Shown here piece after piece: positions 10,891 through 21,560 of a DNA stretch of 64,000 bases; within the stretch, counting starts at the first letter, position 1; every line of letters begins with the position of its first letter. The position numbers and the translations under genes are program-made. The stretch lies in NCBI RefSeq assembly GCF_023898315.1, contig NC_064616.1, positions 533,529,102 through 533,593,101 on the forward strand, written 5' to 3'. The stretch is from Schistocerca nitens (lineage: Eukaryota; Arthropoda; Insecta; Orthoptera; Acrididae). Under the pieces are notes generated by a model. That model searched no databases. It had not been told where the DNA came from and saw nothing but the letters and a program-made list of their open reading frames with translations.

Positions 10891-12152
10891 CTAGAAAATG
10901 GCTATGCTGGAAAATGGCTATGCTGGAAAATGTCTATGCTGCAAAATGGGAATGCTGCAAAATGGCTGTGCTGAAAATGGCTGTGCTGGACCACAGTTGT
11001 GCTGGACCACAGTTGTGCTGGACCACGATTGTGCTGGACCACGATTGTGCTGGACCATGCTGTGCTAGGTCGTGGTAAGATTGGACTATGGGTAGGATAG
11101 CCCGTGGTCAGGCTGGATCAAGGTTAGGCTGGGCAGTGATTCAGCTGGACAATAGTTAGGCTGGTCAATGGTTAGGCTGGACAATGGTTAGGCTGGACAA
11201 TGGTTAGGCTGGACAGTGGATAGGCTGGACAGTGGTTAGGCTGGACAATGGTTAGGCTGGACAATGGTTAGGCTGGACAATGGTTAGGCTGGACAATGGG
11301 TAGGCTGGACAATGGTTAGGCTGGACAATGGTTAGGCTGGACAATGGTTAGGCTGGACAATGGTTAGGCTGGACAATGGTTAGGCTGGACAATGGTTAGG
11401 CTGGACAATGGGTAGGCTGGACAATGGGTAGGCTGGACAATGGGTAGGCTGGACAATGGGTAGGCTGGACAATGGGTAGGCTGGACAACGGGTAGGCTGG
11501 ACAACGGGTAGGCTGGACGACGGGTAGGCTGGACGACGGGTAGGCTGGACGACGGTTAGGCTGGACGACGGTTAGGCTGGACGACGGTTAGGCTGGACGA
11601 CGGTTAGGCTGGACGACGGTTAGGCTGGACGACGGTTAGGCTGGACGACGGTTAGGCTGGACGACGGTTAGGCTGGACGACGGTTAGGCTGGACGACGGT
11701 TAGGCTGGACAGCGGTTAGGCTGGACAGCGGTTAGGCTGGACAGCGGTTAGGCTGGACAGCGGTTAGGCTGGACAGCGGTTAGGCTGGACAGCGGTTAGG
11801 CTGGACAGCGGTTAGGCTGGACAGCGGTTAGGCTGGACAGCGGTTAGGCTGGACAGCGGTTAGGCTGGACAGCGGTTAGGCTGGACAGCGGTTAGGCTGG
11901 ACAGCGGTTAGGCTGGACAGCGGTTAGGCTGGACAGCGGTTAGGCTGGACAGCGGTTAGGCTGGACAGCGGTTGGGGTGGGCCCTGGTTGGGGTGCGCCG
12001 TGGTTGGGGTGGGCCCTGGTTGGGGTAGGCCCTGGTTGGGGTATGCCCTGGTTGGGGTATGCCCCGGTTGGGATGAGCCCTGGTTGGGTTGGGCCCTGGT
12101 TGGGGTGGGCCCTGGTTGGGATGAGCCCTGGTTGGGCTCGACCATAGTTACA
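10891..12152. repeat. 16-bp tandem array (minisatellite), about 79 units
   Basis: The period is 16 bp throughout: 'ctggNNNNNGGNtagg' in the core. Blocks run in order: 'ctggaaaatggctatg' types (10891-10985); 'ctggaccacagttgtg' types (to about 11050); degenerate units; then from 11161 mostly 'caatggt' (15 units including variants), 'caatggg' (5), 'caacggg' (2), 'cgacggg' (2), 'cgacggt' (10), 'cagcggt' (17, to 11976), and finally 'gtgggccctggttggg' types (about 10, to 12136). Adjacent core blocks from 'caatggt' to 'cgacggt' differ by single substitutions. The unit is the same register as units in the foldback arms (for example 'aaaatggttacactgg' near 12334). Confidence 0.97.
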
Positions 12153-12901
12153 GTTTCACTAGATTGAGATAAAAGCACTTGTAGTGTAATGACAGTCACC
12201 CTGTCGACTGACCATCATTGCCCAACCCATTATTATTTGGGAGTAGTGGCAGTCACCATGTTGCACATACAGTGTAATGACAGTCACCAGGCCAATTCAC
12301 TGTCATTGCCCCACCCAGTAGTGTGTAGGAGTAAAATGGTTACACTGGAAGTGGGGATGCTGGAAAATAGTTTTTCTGGAAAATAGTTTGACTGTGAAGC
12401 AGTTTCCATGAGAAATAGTTTCACTGGGAAAATCTTGTGACGTGGGGTGCAACTCATTAGTTCTGGTATAACATGGAGGGCAGTCCCGGTAGTTGACACC
12501 AACAGTAGCTGACAGCTCCGATAACCTTCATCCCCAATTGCTGAAACCCACTGCATACACACTGGTGCACCAGCACAGTGTTGAGATCCAATTGCTGGCA
12601 CCCAGTGTCAAGTTACGACACATACACTGTAAGCTTCTGATTTTAGAATACTATTTCAGCTGTGGATGCATATTCGTTTGTGTCAACTATCATTGTCTTG
12701 CCTGCTTCGCATTATCAGATGACGAAGACAAACGTTGTGTACTGCTAGCCATACCCTAGCATACAGTAATTATGTTGTTTCAGTCACTTTGGAAACATAG
12801 CCATGGTAACGGTTACTTTGGTAATTCACAATAAGTGCACATTAAGCTGTAAGATTAATCAGCTGCAGCATTCATGTGTTTTTTAGAATGTTATAGAACG
12901 T

Positions 12902-13161
12902 GATAATGACGAGGTCCCTTAGTCCGAGGAGCGTAGGGGACGATGCGGGAGACCCGCACCACCGACTAGGCAAGGTCCTAGTGGAGGTGGTTTTCCATTG
13001 CCTTCCTCCAACCGTAATGGGGATGAATGATGAAGATGAAGATGACACGACAACACCCAGTCATCTCGAGGCAGGAAAAATCCCTGACTCCACTGGGACT
13101 CGAACCCGGGACGCCGTGCGCGGGAAGCGATAACGCTACCGCAAGACCACGAGCTGCGGAC
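12902..13161 (-). mobile_element. tRNA-derived SINE, family C
   Basis: The reverse complement has an A-box-like 'cgtggtcttgcggtagcg', a B box 'gggttcgagtccc' (plus-strand complement near 13100) and a body with 'gatgactgggtgttgt' and an 'atcttcatcttcatca' run. The target-site duplication 'gttata(g/a)aacgt' is at 12890-12901 and 13162-13173. The short open frames across it are not genes. Confidence 0.9.
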
Positions 13162-13559
13162 GTTATAAAACGTATTTTTATATATTTCGATGGGTTAATT
13201 GTCTTGTTAATGAGCTCGTTTACTAACTCGTAATATATTTCAGTTGCGCTAATAAATGAGTCGTATGTATTTTAATAAGTAATACAGACAATTTAGAAGT
13301 GCAAATATTTAATTTTAAGGTTCATTTGGCTTCTAAAGGGTGGTGTAACAAATTCGAGTTCGAATGTAATTTTGGCAGTGACATTATCATTTCAAATTTT
13401 GTGCTGAAATACCATGACGTCCATCCATCTAACTAATAATTGCAGGAAAACTGCATCCAGATGACTAATTCTGTCTCCATCAAACCACGAGTATGAATAC
13501 TCATTGGTATTGAGGATGCAGCGTGTGATCTTGGACTGAGATTGACTGAACGATTTACA

Positions 13560-14470
13560 AGTGACCTTAGGAGTGCTCCAGTGACATGTGCTATTGTTCT
13601 TGCTGTTCATACTATATATTAATAATCCTGCAGACAAAATTAATAATGGCCTCAGACTTTCGGTAGTGTGTAATTAAGTTGTGTCTGGAGACAAATTTAC
13701 TAATATATAGTCAGATATTGATCAGATTTCAAAGTGGCGTAAGGATTGGCAACTTGTTATAAATGTTCAGGAATATCAAATTATGCTCTTCTTAAAAGAG
13801 AAACAACGTTCTATGAGTAGAGTATCCCTAACTAACTATTGAAATCAGTTGACTCATACAAATTCCTGTGTCTAACAATTTTTAGGGATTTGAAACAGAA
13901 ATATCACATATGCTTAATACTGCGAAATGCAGGTGAAAGCCTTCGGTTCATTGATACGATATTACGGACATGGAATAAGTTTACAAAGGAGTTTTCTTAC
14001 AATACACAAGTACGATTCATTCTACAATATTATTCAAGTATTTTTGACCTGTACCAAGTAAGAGTAAGATGAGATATTAAACATAAACATAGAAGGGCAG
14101 TACGAGTGCTCACACCTTTGTTTGAGCCCTGGTAGAAAACCACGGAGATGCCGAAGAAACTGAATTGGCAGACTCTTGAAGATAGCCTTAAACTGTTCTG
14201 TGAAAGCGTACTTACTAAGTTTCAGGAACCATCTGTAAGTGGGGAATCTAAGAATGTACGGCAACTTCTTACGTAACGCAGCGGTAGGAAAACGAAGACA
14301 AGATTAAACTAATTACAGGCTGCATAGACTCATTTACTCAATCATTATTCGCGTGATTCATACATGAATGGTACGAGAAGGAGTCCTAATAATAAGTACA
14401 ATGGGAAGTACCCACTTCAGTACACTTCATTGTGGTTTTCAAAGGATAGATACATACATGAATATTAGAC
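13560..14470 (+). mobile_element. Jockey-like LINE relic (RT C-terminal half and tail)
   Basis: The plus strand shows decayed pieces of a jockey-type ORF2: 'ctgttcatactatatattaa' (LLFILYINxLxD motif) near 13600, 'SYKFLCLTIF' near 13850 corresponding to 'YKYLGVTL', 'SLRFIDTILRTWNK' near 13930, and 'LNWQTLEDSLKLFCESVLTKF' split at 14160-14220. Frame breaks are frequent. The 3' end near 14455 has 'gatagatacatac', the usual low-complexity tail. The reverse transcriptase active site is not preserved in an open frame. Confidence 0.65.
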
Positions 14471-14935
14471 GATCAACAATTAAACACTGAACACTGCCCG
14501 TGTAATGGAATGGGCAAACATGCTTACATAGTATAGCATACGTGAAAGCCAGATTTATACGTGTAGAATGGTGCTACACACATCGTACTGTACTAGACCG
14601 AGTCCAGAAGCAATTACAGTGTGACACATCGTGCAAAATTTCCCAATAGCACGGCATGCTACAACCACACTGTATGAGTGAGTGCTAAATATAATAGGCA
14701 ACTGAGGGTCCCAAAGACACGTAAGTCTCAACCATGCCAACGTGAAGACGAATGGGGCACCAGTTTTAACCTGATCTAAACACTATGGAATATACTCAAC
14801 CTTCGTGTTTAAGATGCACATTTGGTAACAGACACTTCAGTGAAATCTAAGTAAATGACTTCAACAATACCAATCGCTAAACATTACGTAGAATTATCAA
14901 TGACAAAATCAGCTCTAGTTGTAAAAATATTTACT
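14471..14935. other. Unassigned spacer
   Basis: No recognised domain or repeat. The frame at 14555-14740 on the minus strand is short and featureless. Confidence 0.4.
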
Positions 14936-14944
14936 TCTAAAAAG

Positions 14945-15003
14945 GAAAGCACAAACCGGTTTCAGGACATATGTCCCATCTTCAAGCGCATCTGAAAAAT
15001 TAT
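14945..15003 (-). repeat. Inverted ~55-bp repeat, left copy
   Basis: Read on the minus strand it runs from 'ttttcagatgcgcttgaaga' to 'ggtttgtgctttcc' and matches, inverted, the plus-strand sequence at 16133-16188. It contains the self-complementary 'ggacatatgtcc' followed by 'tgaaaccggttt', giving a hammerhead-like layout (see findings). Confidence 0.7.
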
Positions 15004-15424
15004 AAATGAATAATAATACCTGTCTATATGGTTAAGATAATCAAAGCTGAACGAATCCAACAGAAATTCTTAAAAAAGCATTAAATGTGAATCCACAAAG
15101 GATGCATAACTTAGATTCAAATATGTTAAAGTAGTACATCTCTGGTGAATGGCATGCAACAGAAATCCTCTACAGTCCTAGATCTACCAGAAGGCCTTTC
15201 GAAGAGGAGGACCTACATAAAAGAACGAAGGTCACCAATTATAAGAGCAGAAACCATCGTTAAATAGAATATAATATATAAAGTATAAACGGCCCGACAT
15301 CCCAAATCCCCCGTCACAAAACTTACAGCGGTTCGGGCTTAGGGGCGCGCTACACATGCATCCGTATGAAGACATATAGGTGGTTTTTCGAACACTGGAA
15401 CGTCCAAAAGAGTGGTTATATAAT

Positions 15425-15530
15425 CAAAATATCCACGGGTGTACTGCCGGTCTACAGTGTCCAATATTTCGGCGATCATACATGTCGCCATCATCAGGTG
15501 AACTGACGGACTGAGCTCCTGTGAACGTGG
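15425..15530 (-). ncRNA. Hammerhead-ribozyme-like core in Penelope-like 3' region
   Basis: On the minus strand, 'CTGATGA' (about 15496-15490) is followed by a hairpin whose arms are 'GGCGA' and 'TCGCC', then 'GAAA' (about 15470-15466). That is the order of the conserved hammerhead core around helix II. It lies about 130 bases downstream of the GIY-YIG ORF, and Penelope-like elements are known to carry hammerhead motifs. Helices I and III are not convincing by eye, so this may only be a conserved hairpin of the element. Confidence 0.35.
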
Positions 15531-15643
15531 CGGCACGGAGATCCGTACGCTATGGCTGCTCAGGGGGAACTGGGTTCGGTCAGATTGCGACGGCGTCTGA
15601 GATGACATCGGTGTGATGGCTCTGCCCGCCGTGGTCGTCACAA

Positions 15644-16081
15644 CTATACGTTTGCTTGATTTACTCTCGATTTACTCTTGATTAACCCAATCGCTGGTTC
15701 CCAAGCCTTGCTAAGATTATAGCCACAGTTACGGTTTATGACGTCGTCATTGGTGCGAATTTCGATGGCCTCTCTAACAACGCTGACCCAGTATCTCGAC
15801 GTCTGTACCAGAATCCTCGTGCGTTCATACTCCATAGCGTGATTTTTCGACAAACAGTGTTCAGCGACCGCCGACTTGCTGGGATACATCAGTCGAGTGT
15901 GTCTCTGGTGTTCACGGCATCGATCCTCGACGGTACGCACCGACTGACCAATATACGACTTGCCGCATTGACACGGAATCTGGTACACGCCGGCCTTCCT
16001 CAAACCGAGGTCATCTTTGGCGCTCCCCACCAGTGCACGACTTTTATTCGGAGGACAAAACACAGTTCCGACCCGGGTCAC
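15644..16081 (-). CDS. Penelope-like GIY-YIG endonuclease fragment
   Basis: This 145-codon open frame is a GIY-YIG nuclease, the domain that nicks target DNA for Penelope-like retroelements. 'GVYQIPC' (residues 31-37) and 'SYIG' (42-45) form the name-giving motif with the usual 9-residue gap. The arginine of 'VEDRCREH' (54) and the glutamate of 'REAIEI' (104) sit where the catalytic R and E are expected. A cysteine pair before the YIG ('CQCG', 37-40) is typical of the element family. 'AVAEHCLSKNH' (71-81) matches the metal-binding-like AEH...H segment. The reverse transcriptase normally fused upstream is absent, so the fragment is 5' truncated; the first ATG is arbitrary. It is flanked by inverted copies of a ~55-bp repeat. 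Confidence 0.85.
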   Translation of the reverse strand: MTRVGTVFCPPNKSRALVGSAKDDLGLRKAGVYQIPCQCGKSYIGQSVRTVEDRCREHQRHTRLMYPSKSAVAEHCLSKNHAMEYERTRILVQTSRYWVSVVREAIEIRTNDDVINRNCGYNLSKAWEPAIGLIKSKSRVNQANV

Positions 16082-16132
16082 AGCGGCCAGCTAACCATGT
16101 GGATAGGTGTTATTATTCGTCTACAGTTTTCC

Positions 16133-16190
16133 AGATGCACCTGAAGATGGTCATATGTCCTGAAACCGGGTTGAGCTTTCCTTTTAAGAA
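16133..16190 (+). repeat. Inverted ~55-bp repeat, right copy
   Basis: It runs from 'ttttccagatgcacctgaag' to 'gttgagctttcc' and is about 85% like the inverted left copy at 14945-15003 by eye. Together they bracket the Penelope-like endonuclease block. Confidence 0.7.
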
Positions 16191-16464
16191 ATCTTGCAAG
16201 AAATAAAAAATTTTTACAAGTTTAGAGGATTTTATCATTGATGGTGGAAAGCAGTTGTGGATGTCCAGTCTAGAGAAACGTTTATAATACAGAACTGATA
16301 AAGTAGATGTAAAAACAATGTCTGGCATGATCGAGGCAGTAACAGCTGTGTACTGCATAGAACGAATAAATCTAGATTTCGTAAACCTACTTCGTGAAAG
16401 TCTGAGAGGCCGCATGATGTAGCGCATTGACTGATCGTTTACAACGTAGGTTACAGCAAAGTCT

Positions 16465-17530
16465 ATGAGAGGTTCATTTCTGCCATTACAATTTAAATAA
16501 ATACATACGAACAGTTCCAGCTTTACCAGCTAGGTATTGCCAATGAAGCTGCACGCGTGATATGACTTCGGACAACGTTCAAGGCTGCATTCGCTGTGCC
16601 ATAAACGGTTAAGCTACAGTTAGATAACTGGAGGAGGAACAAGATCACGCCCGTCAGTCTCGTTTCTGATTCTCACGGTCACTATATCTGGATCTAAATC
16701 TCAACGCGATCATATCAAGGAAGCCAAAGACCAGGAAAAAGAGAAGTGATAAAGTCGTGTATGCCGTGGATATGGTGTACAGTATACCCTCATAGCCATT
16801 ATAGTGATGTCAAATAATTAAAGGCACAGCTGCGTGTGTTAATTCAGTTAATAGCAACATCAATGCACGTGATACCCAGCAGCAAGACAATAATCCTAAC
16901 AGCTCTGTGGGTTCCTTTGTAAGATCAGAGACCGTAAGGGCATCCTCCTAACGAGGTAACCCCCACTGAACTAAATATTTATTCGTACTCACAAGACACC
17001 TTACTGTTATGTGGCGGAGGATACTTCTGACATTACGACCATTTCTCTCTCTTCCTGCCTTTACTATCTCTTTGTGAGCTAAACATCAGAACTGTTTTCA
17101 GTGAGAGTCAAACGACAGTTCCTGTACAAAGTTCCGATTCTCCGCAGCCCTTTCTGCATTTCGCCTCAGTGTTCTCGCGTTACAGCTTACCTCTGCATAA
17201 CAGTACCATCCACAGACAGTCTTATATATGTCAGACGATCCTTTCTACTAAGGGAAATATTCTGCACCCTTTCCTTTCAGTGGCACTTAGCACTACTGCG
17301 AGGAAGGGGTATATTAGGTCAAGATACCTTTCTTATCTCGAACGATATCACTTGATTTTTCTAATTCTCAATCACGCGTATAAGATTTTGACAGGCATTG
17401 GCGTGATGATTGTGTCACTGTGGAACATCGTTATATGATCCCTTCCGTCAAAATCTCGAACTCGTTGTTTTGTCACATAGCATCCTGTAAGCCGTGGACG
17501 AAGCCAGTCGGTAGATGCAGTACTTCCTGT
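16465..17530 (+). mobile_element. Interspersed repeat X, copy 2
   Basis: This is the less interrupted copy of the repeat at 5736-9000 and gives its consensus order without the SINE insertions. Two open frames (17101-17355, 17169-17438) overlap in different phases and show no domain. The 3' edge passes directly into jockey-like RT sequence ('gtcggtagatgcagtacttc', 'ccgaaaagcatttgaatccg'), the same junction as in copy 1. Confidence 0.6.
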
Positions 17531-18665
17531 CTTCCGAAAAGCATTTGAATCCGTACCAAACCTATGATTATTAACTAAAGTACTGTTAAATGACTTATCA
17601 AACGAAGTTAGTGACTGGATTTAGAATATTTTGCAAGAAGGGTGCAGCACGTTATTGTGACAGCAAAGTTATCGACGTATGTTTAAGTAAGATCAGCTGT
17701 CTCCAGTGGGAATGTGCTGTAACCATTGCTGATCATATTGTATATTAATGACCTGGCAGACAATATTGACAGTAACGCCCTCGACTGCGAGTATTCATCA
17801 GTGAAAAGGTATGGTAAGGAGTGCCCCAGGGAAGTGCGATGGGACTGATTTCATTCTCTGTACCCATAAATGAACTGACAGATGGGATGAGCTGATATTT
17901 AATGCTGTTGCCGCTGTGGTGTACGGGAAGCTGTCGTCGTTGTATGACTGTAGAAGGATACGAGATGACTTGAACATGATTTATAGTTGGTGTGACGAGT
18001 GGCAGCTTGCACCAAATGTGGAAAAATTCCAGATAATGCACATGAGTAGGAAAACAATCCAGCATCATTAGTGTGCCGCCTGACACTCACGTCGACTAAA
18101 TATCTAGGCGTAACGTTGCAAAGTGGTATGAAATGGGACGAGCTGAAAGGTCGGTAGTAGATAAGGCGGGGGCCCTACTTCGGTTTATTGAGAGATCGTC
18201 TATAAAGGAGAAAATGCACGTAACAGTAGTGTGAGCTATTGCTTAGTACTGCTAGAATGCATAGATTCCCCACCAGGTCGGACTAAAGGAAGGCCTCGAA
18301 GCAATTCAGGGGCGTGCTGTTTGATTTGTTAGCCGTAGGTTTGATCTTCGTGCAAGTATTAGAGAAACTTCGTAAACTCAGGTGGGAGTCTGTGGAGGGA
18401 AGACGACGTTCTTTTCGCAAGGCACTGTTCAGAAAATTTAGAGACTAGACATTTGAGGCTGTGTGCAGAACATTTCCTGTAAGTAGCACAAAGATAAGAG
18501 AAATTACGGCTCTTTCGGTGGCATACACAGTAGTTTTTTCCTCGCTCCATTTGCCAATGGAACAGCAAAGGAAATGACTAGTAGTGGTACAAGGTACTGT
18601 ATTGTATTGCGCCGTGTAGGGTCCTTCAGTGCGTGGATGTATATAGATGTAACTTCACACTTTGT
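17500..18665 (+). mobile_element. Jockey-like LINE relic, RT to 3' tail
   Basis: Plus-strand pieces match a jockey-type reverse transcriptase. 'FRKAFESVP' near 17537-17560 is the motif A neighbourhood. 'ggagtgccccagggaagtgc' near 17818 is the VPQGS motif. 'gctgttgccgctgtggtgta' near 17902 stands where FADD is expected and has lost it. 'KYLGVTLQSGMKWDE' lies near 18098-18140. 'KGRPRSNSGA' near 18290 and 'RRRSFRKAL' near 18398 cover the C-terminal region. The 3' tail runs to about 18660. Multiple stops and a deletion before the active site show it is dead. Confidence 0.7.
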
Positions 18666-18879
18666 GCTAATGTCCTATAAAATTAAGTACCGCCTTAAGA
18701 AAGGGCTGTAGATATATTCATTCAGGTCTTGATAAGACTTCAACGACTGTCAGTTTTCTTTAAATATTCATGTATATGAAGCAGTACCCCTTTTTTTTAA
18801 AAAAAAGCTGAAATCTGGCATCTTATCAATGAGTTAAAACTCACATTTTTAGGAAAATGAAATAAAATAATCGTATACG

Positions 18880-19025
18880 ATCAGCATTGAGTAAAGCAGG
18901 TAGCAGATTTCGTTTCATTGGTAGGACATTACGAAAATGCAATCAGTCTACAAAGCAGGTTGCTGGCACAACACTCCTGCAACTCATTCTAGGACACTGA
19001 TGAAATGTGTGGAACTGATAAGATA
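18880..19025 (+). mobile_element. Jockey-like LINE fragment
   Basis: 'agtaaagcaggtagcagatt' through 'caatcagtctacaaagcagg' reads KAGSRFRFIGRTLRKCNQSTKQ, which parallels the GLRFIDTILRTWNKFTKE-type segment at 13930-13990. Both ends are abrupt. Confidence 0.55.
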
Positions 19026-19029
19026 AGGA

Positions 19030-19195
19030 ATGATTAGGTTTTCCACAAAATCGGCGAGGAAAGGAATATATGGAAAACACTTAAAAATGCAAAAGGTGAT
19101 AGTACACTACGACACCTGTTAAGACATCCAGCAGTGACTTCCATGGTACTAGATGGCTAACACTGTAAGGGAAGGTGGTACAGTGCGAACCGAGA
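19030..19195 (+). mobile_element. RTE non-LTR retrotransposon C-terminal fragment
   Basis: 'atcggcgaggaaaggaatat', 'gtggaaaacact' and 'agcagtgacttccatggtac' parallel the C-terminal end of the RTE element at 42943-43540, on the opposite strand here. It abuts the preceding jockey-like fragment with no spacer, so two LINE relics are joined. Confidence 0.6.
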
Positions 19196-21560
19196 AACAG
19201 TAAAAACCAGGATCAGTATCTGGTCAGGTATCGGAATTTTTCAGATTGCCTTTATGCTAGCCTTCACCTCTCAATGATGTGAAGATTTGCCAGGAACAAC
19301 ACGTGATTCGGATTCTACGTTATACTACAGGTCTCCTTTCCCCAGTAGGATTGCGGGAGTAGGTTAAGACACACAAGTAGCTGAAGTGGCGTATAACTTA
19401 AATAAGTTACAAAAAGGCGGCTGAACATCCGTATTGAGGGACTTCCAGCCAATCACGCAGAAGTGTTAAAAATCGTTTATCTTCAGTCTTAACTGCACAA
19501 TTTTGTACAGTACGGCTATGTTTGAGCTCCCTGGATCTTCTTCAGGTCTATGCTATTGCGTCAGCAACCATTCGTGCCTGTATCGGAACTACACATCAAA
19601 GTACTGTGACACAGTGACGTGAGGTGAAGGTTATCCAAGGAGATCGAAACCAGTCTAAATGTATAAAAATTTGCAACTGGGACTGAAAATAAACGATAGT
19701 TTAAAACTGTGTTTAATATTAATATAGTTACTGATTTCTCTCGTAATGAATTAATTGTATGTGGTGATGAATATGAAGATACTTTAGCAGTCATTCTTTC
19801 TACTCTATATACGTGCATGGAGCGGGAAAAAGTGGCTGTACGTGGTACAGTCGGAAGGGCCGTTTTCCTTATAAACTTCAGTGGTTTCAGTTCAGATGAA
19901 ACGTAAATGTAGATTTCGGGCTTCTGTTATTTAGTATTCCCATACTTGTGTGATCGAGAGATGATTTTGATTCGTCTGCTGACTTTACGCAAGGCAAAAC
20001 GTTTTTGGGGTTTTTTACCTAATGTGCAGGCAGAATTAAATTTTTGAATTTATTGAACGCTTCTCGCATTCAGCTTTATTCAGATTATGTTCGTCAACTA
20101 GACAATGACTTCCCTTAAATCTGTGATAAAATATTTGATTTACATACTTATCAACTTTATAACACGGCTTTTGAATAACGAGAGGTCTTTCCCATCTCTC
20201 ATAACATTGCTCTGTGTATAAATCTCTAATAAACTCCCGCACGTTAAACGATTGGAAAAGTTTGAGATAACATCCCGGGAATGCCCACAAGCTTAGTATC
20301 AGCGGATATCGATTCGACAGCGCCAGAGGCAAAGCTGGTAGCGAGCAAAAAAGCTTCCGGGTTGGCGCTCTGGCGGCGATCCGCTGACATTTCCCCGATG
20401 GTTAGTAAACATCTATGTGTAAATATCGGTTCCACACACCGGCCAGACGCTTTCTGTTCTTACATATAGCCTGCTGTAACGCACATATCTGTACTAGTGT
20501 TACGGCCCTGCTATTCTTTTGGACTCGTCTAGATTTGCAACTAGAACAGTATTCTTCGAACATTAATATTATTGGCTTCACTTTCGGCTATACACATTTT
20601 CATGGATATCACATGGTGAGACTGCCTATCCAGGAATTTACTGATTCGTGTCGTCACAGTCTTAGTTGCACTGATCTTACAACAAAATTCAGTTTATTCT
20701 GGTATTTATGAAGTTTCAGTCTTCTTGGATGAAAGCAGCATTATATTAGTCAGAGCGTTGCTTAAAGAAACTAACAACTTCAGGTTAATGTATGAAATAA
20801 TAAACATTTCAGCTAAAGGTAAATATAGACAGACGACTGAAGCAGTCATTTATAAGGTAAGGTTCCCATACACACACAGGCTAGATTATGGATAAAAAAC
20901 ATAAAGAGTAAAATGATTTTTCTTCAGTCATTTGGAAGAAGTCTGTTAGCTTCCCAATTATGTGAAATAAGGGACTTTTAGCAACGACATCAGAAATCTT
21001 TCTTTATGCACTGCATATTATTGGGTTTACATGTTTTAAGAAAATATATAGGCACTAGAGCGTTAGAAGAACATTTACAATATTTTTTTCAGTCGGTACA
21101 CAACTAGCATTTATTGTGGTAGGTGGGGAAGTGTACAGAGACGTAGCTAGCGTATGGCAGCCGTGGCCACGTTGTTTCCTAGGGCCAGAGTTTTCTTACG
21201 GTCGCAAGAAATGTGTAAGTATGAAAGAAAACGGGAAGAGGAAGGGCTAAGGAAGAGTAAGCAGAAGAAAAAGAAGAACAAAAAGAGTAGAAAGGACTCC
21301 ATGGTACTCAAACACGAATTGGTTAGTAAATTATGAACGTAATTTGTGAAGTGATTCGGACTGGACTTTGTTCATCAAAAATTACTTGCGACTTATCCCT
21401 CTCTGGTACATAAGCGCTTGTTTCTTGTTTTCACATACTAGACTATTCGTCTGTTTCGTTTTTATGCCTTTGCATTGATTTTCGGAACGACAGAAAAGGA
21501 CCCGTGTGATTCTAGCGTGCAGTGTGACTTTGGAATGTGTGTTGCTCAAAATTTTAAACT
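19196..21560. other. Unassigned sequence with one imperfect inverted repeat
   Basis: No domain recognised. At 20298-20392 'tcagcggat' and 'atccgctga' form an imperfect inverted repeat enclosing 'agcgccagagg' and 'ggcgctctgg', possibly an unclassified small element. The frame at 21154-21336 ends in a run of lysine codons (about 21240-21290) and has no recognised homology. Confidence 0.4.

Larger units (their letters stand above)
9110..12780. mobile_element. Foldback-like inverted-repeat element, copy 2, with expanded arm
   Basis: A forward arm (about 9160-9840) and a reverse arm (10486 onward) meet around a centre near 9950. Forward '...catcagaagctgacagtga' (9807-9825) pairs with reverse-arm 'acaccgtcagcttctggtga' across the later SINE. 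Forward 'gttgacgtggtgactgtcat' near 9500 matches the reverse complement of 'aatgacaatcaccctatcaa' near 10705. The forward arm has about three 16-bp units (9290-9338, e.g. 'cagtgcaaccattttg'); the reverse arm has about 79. Beyond the array the arm continues with repeats of 'gtaatgacagtcacc'. A second centre-like block at 12480-12660 suggests a third, fused copy. No transposase was found. Confidence 0.65.

Noticed and set aside
10891-12152. CRISPR array
   Set aside because: The 16-bp units are contiguous with no unique spacers, and the genome is eukaryotic.
11924-12199. Minus-strand frame encoding a proline/glutamine/glycine-rich repeat protein
   Set aside because: It is the direct translation of the 16-bp array (three units are 48 bases, 16 codons), so it stays open because of the period.
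20281-20469. 62-codon plus-strand frame as a coding exon
   Set aside because: It spans an imperfect inverted repeat and lacks splice context or homology; more likely a small repeat.
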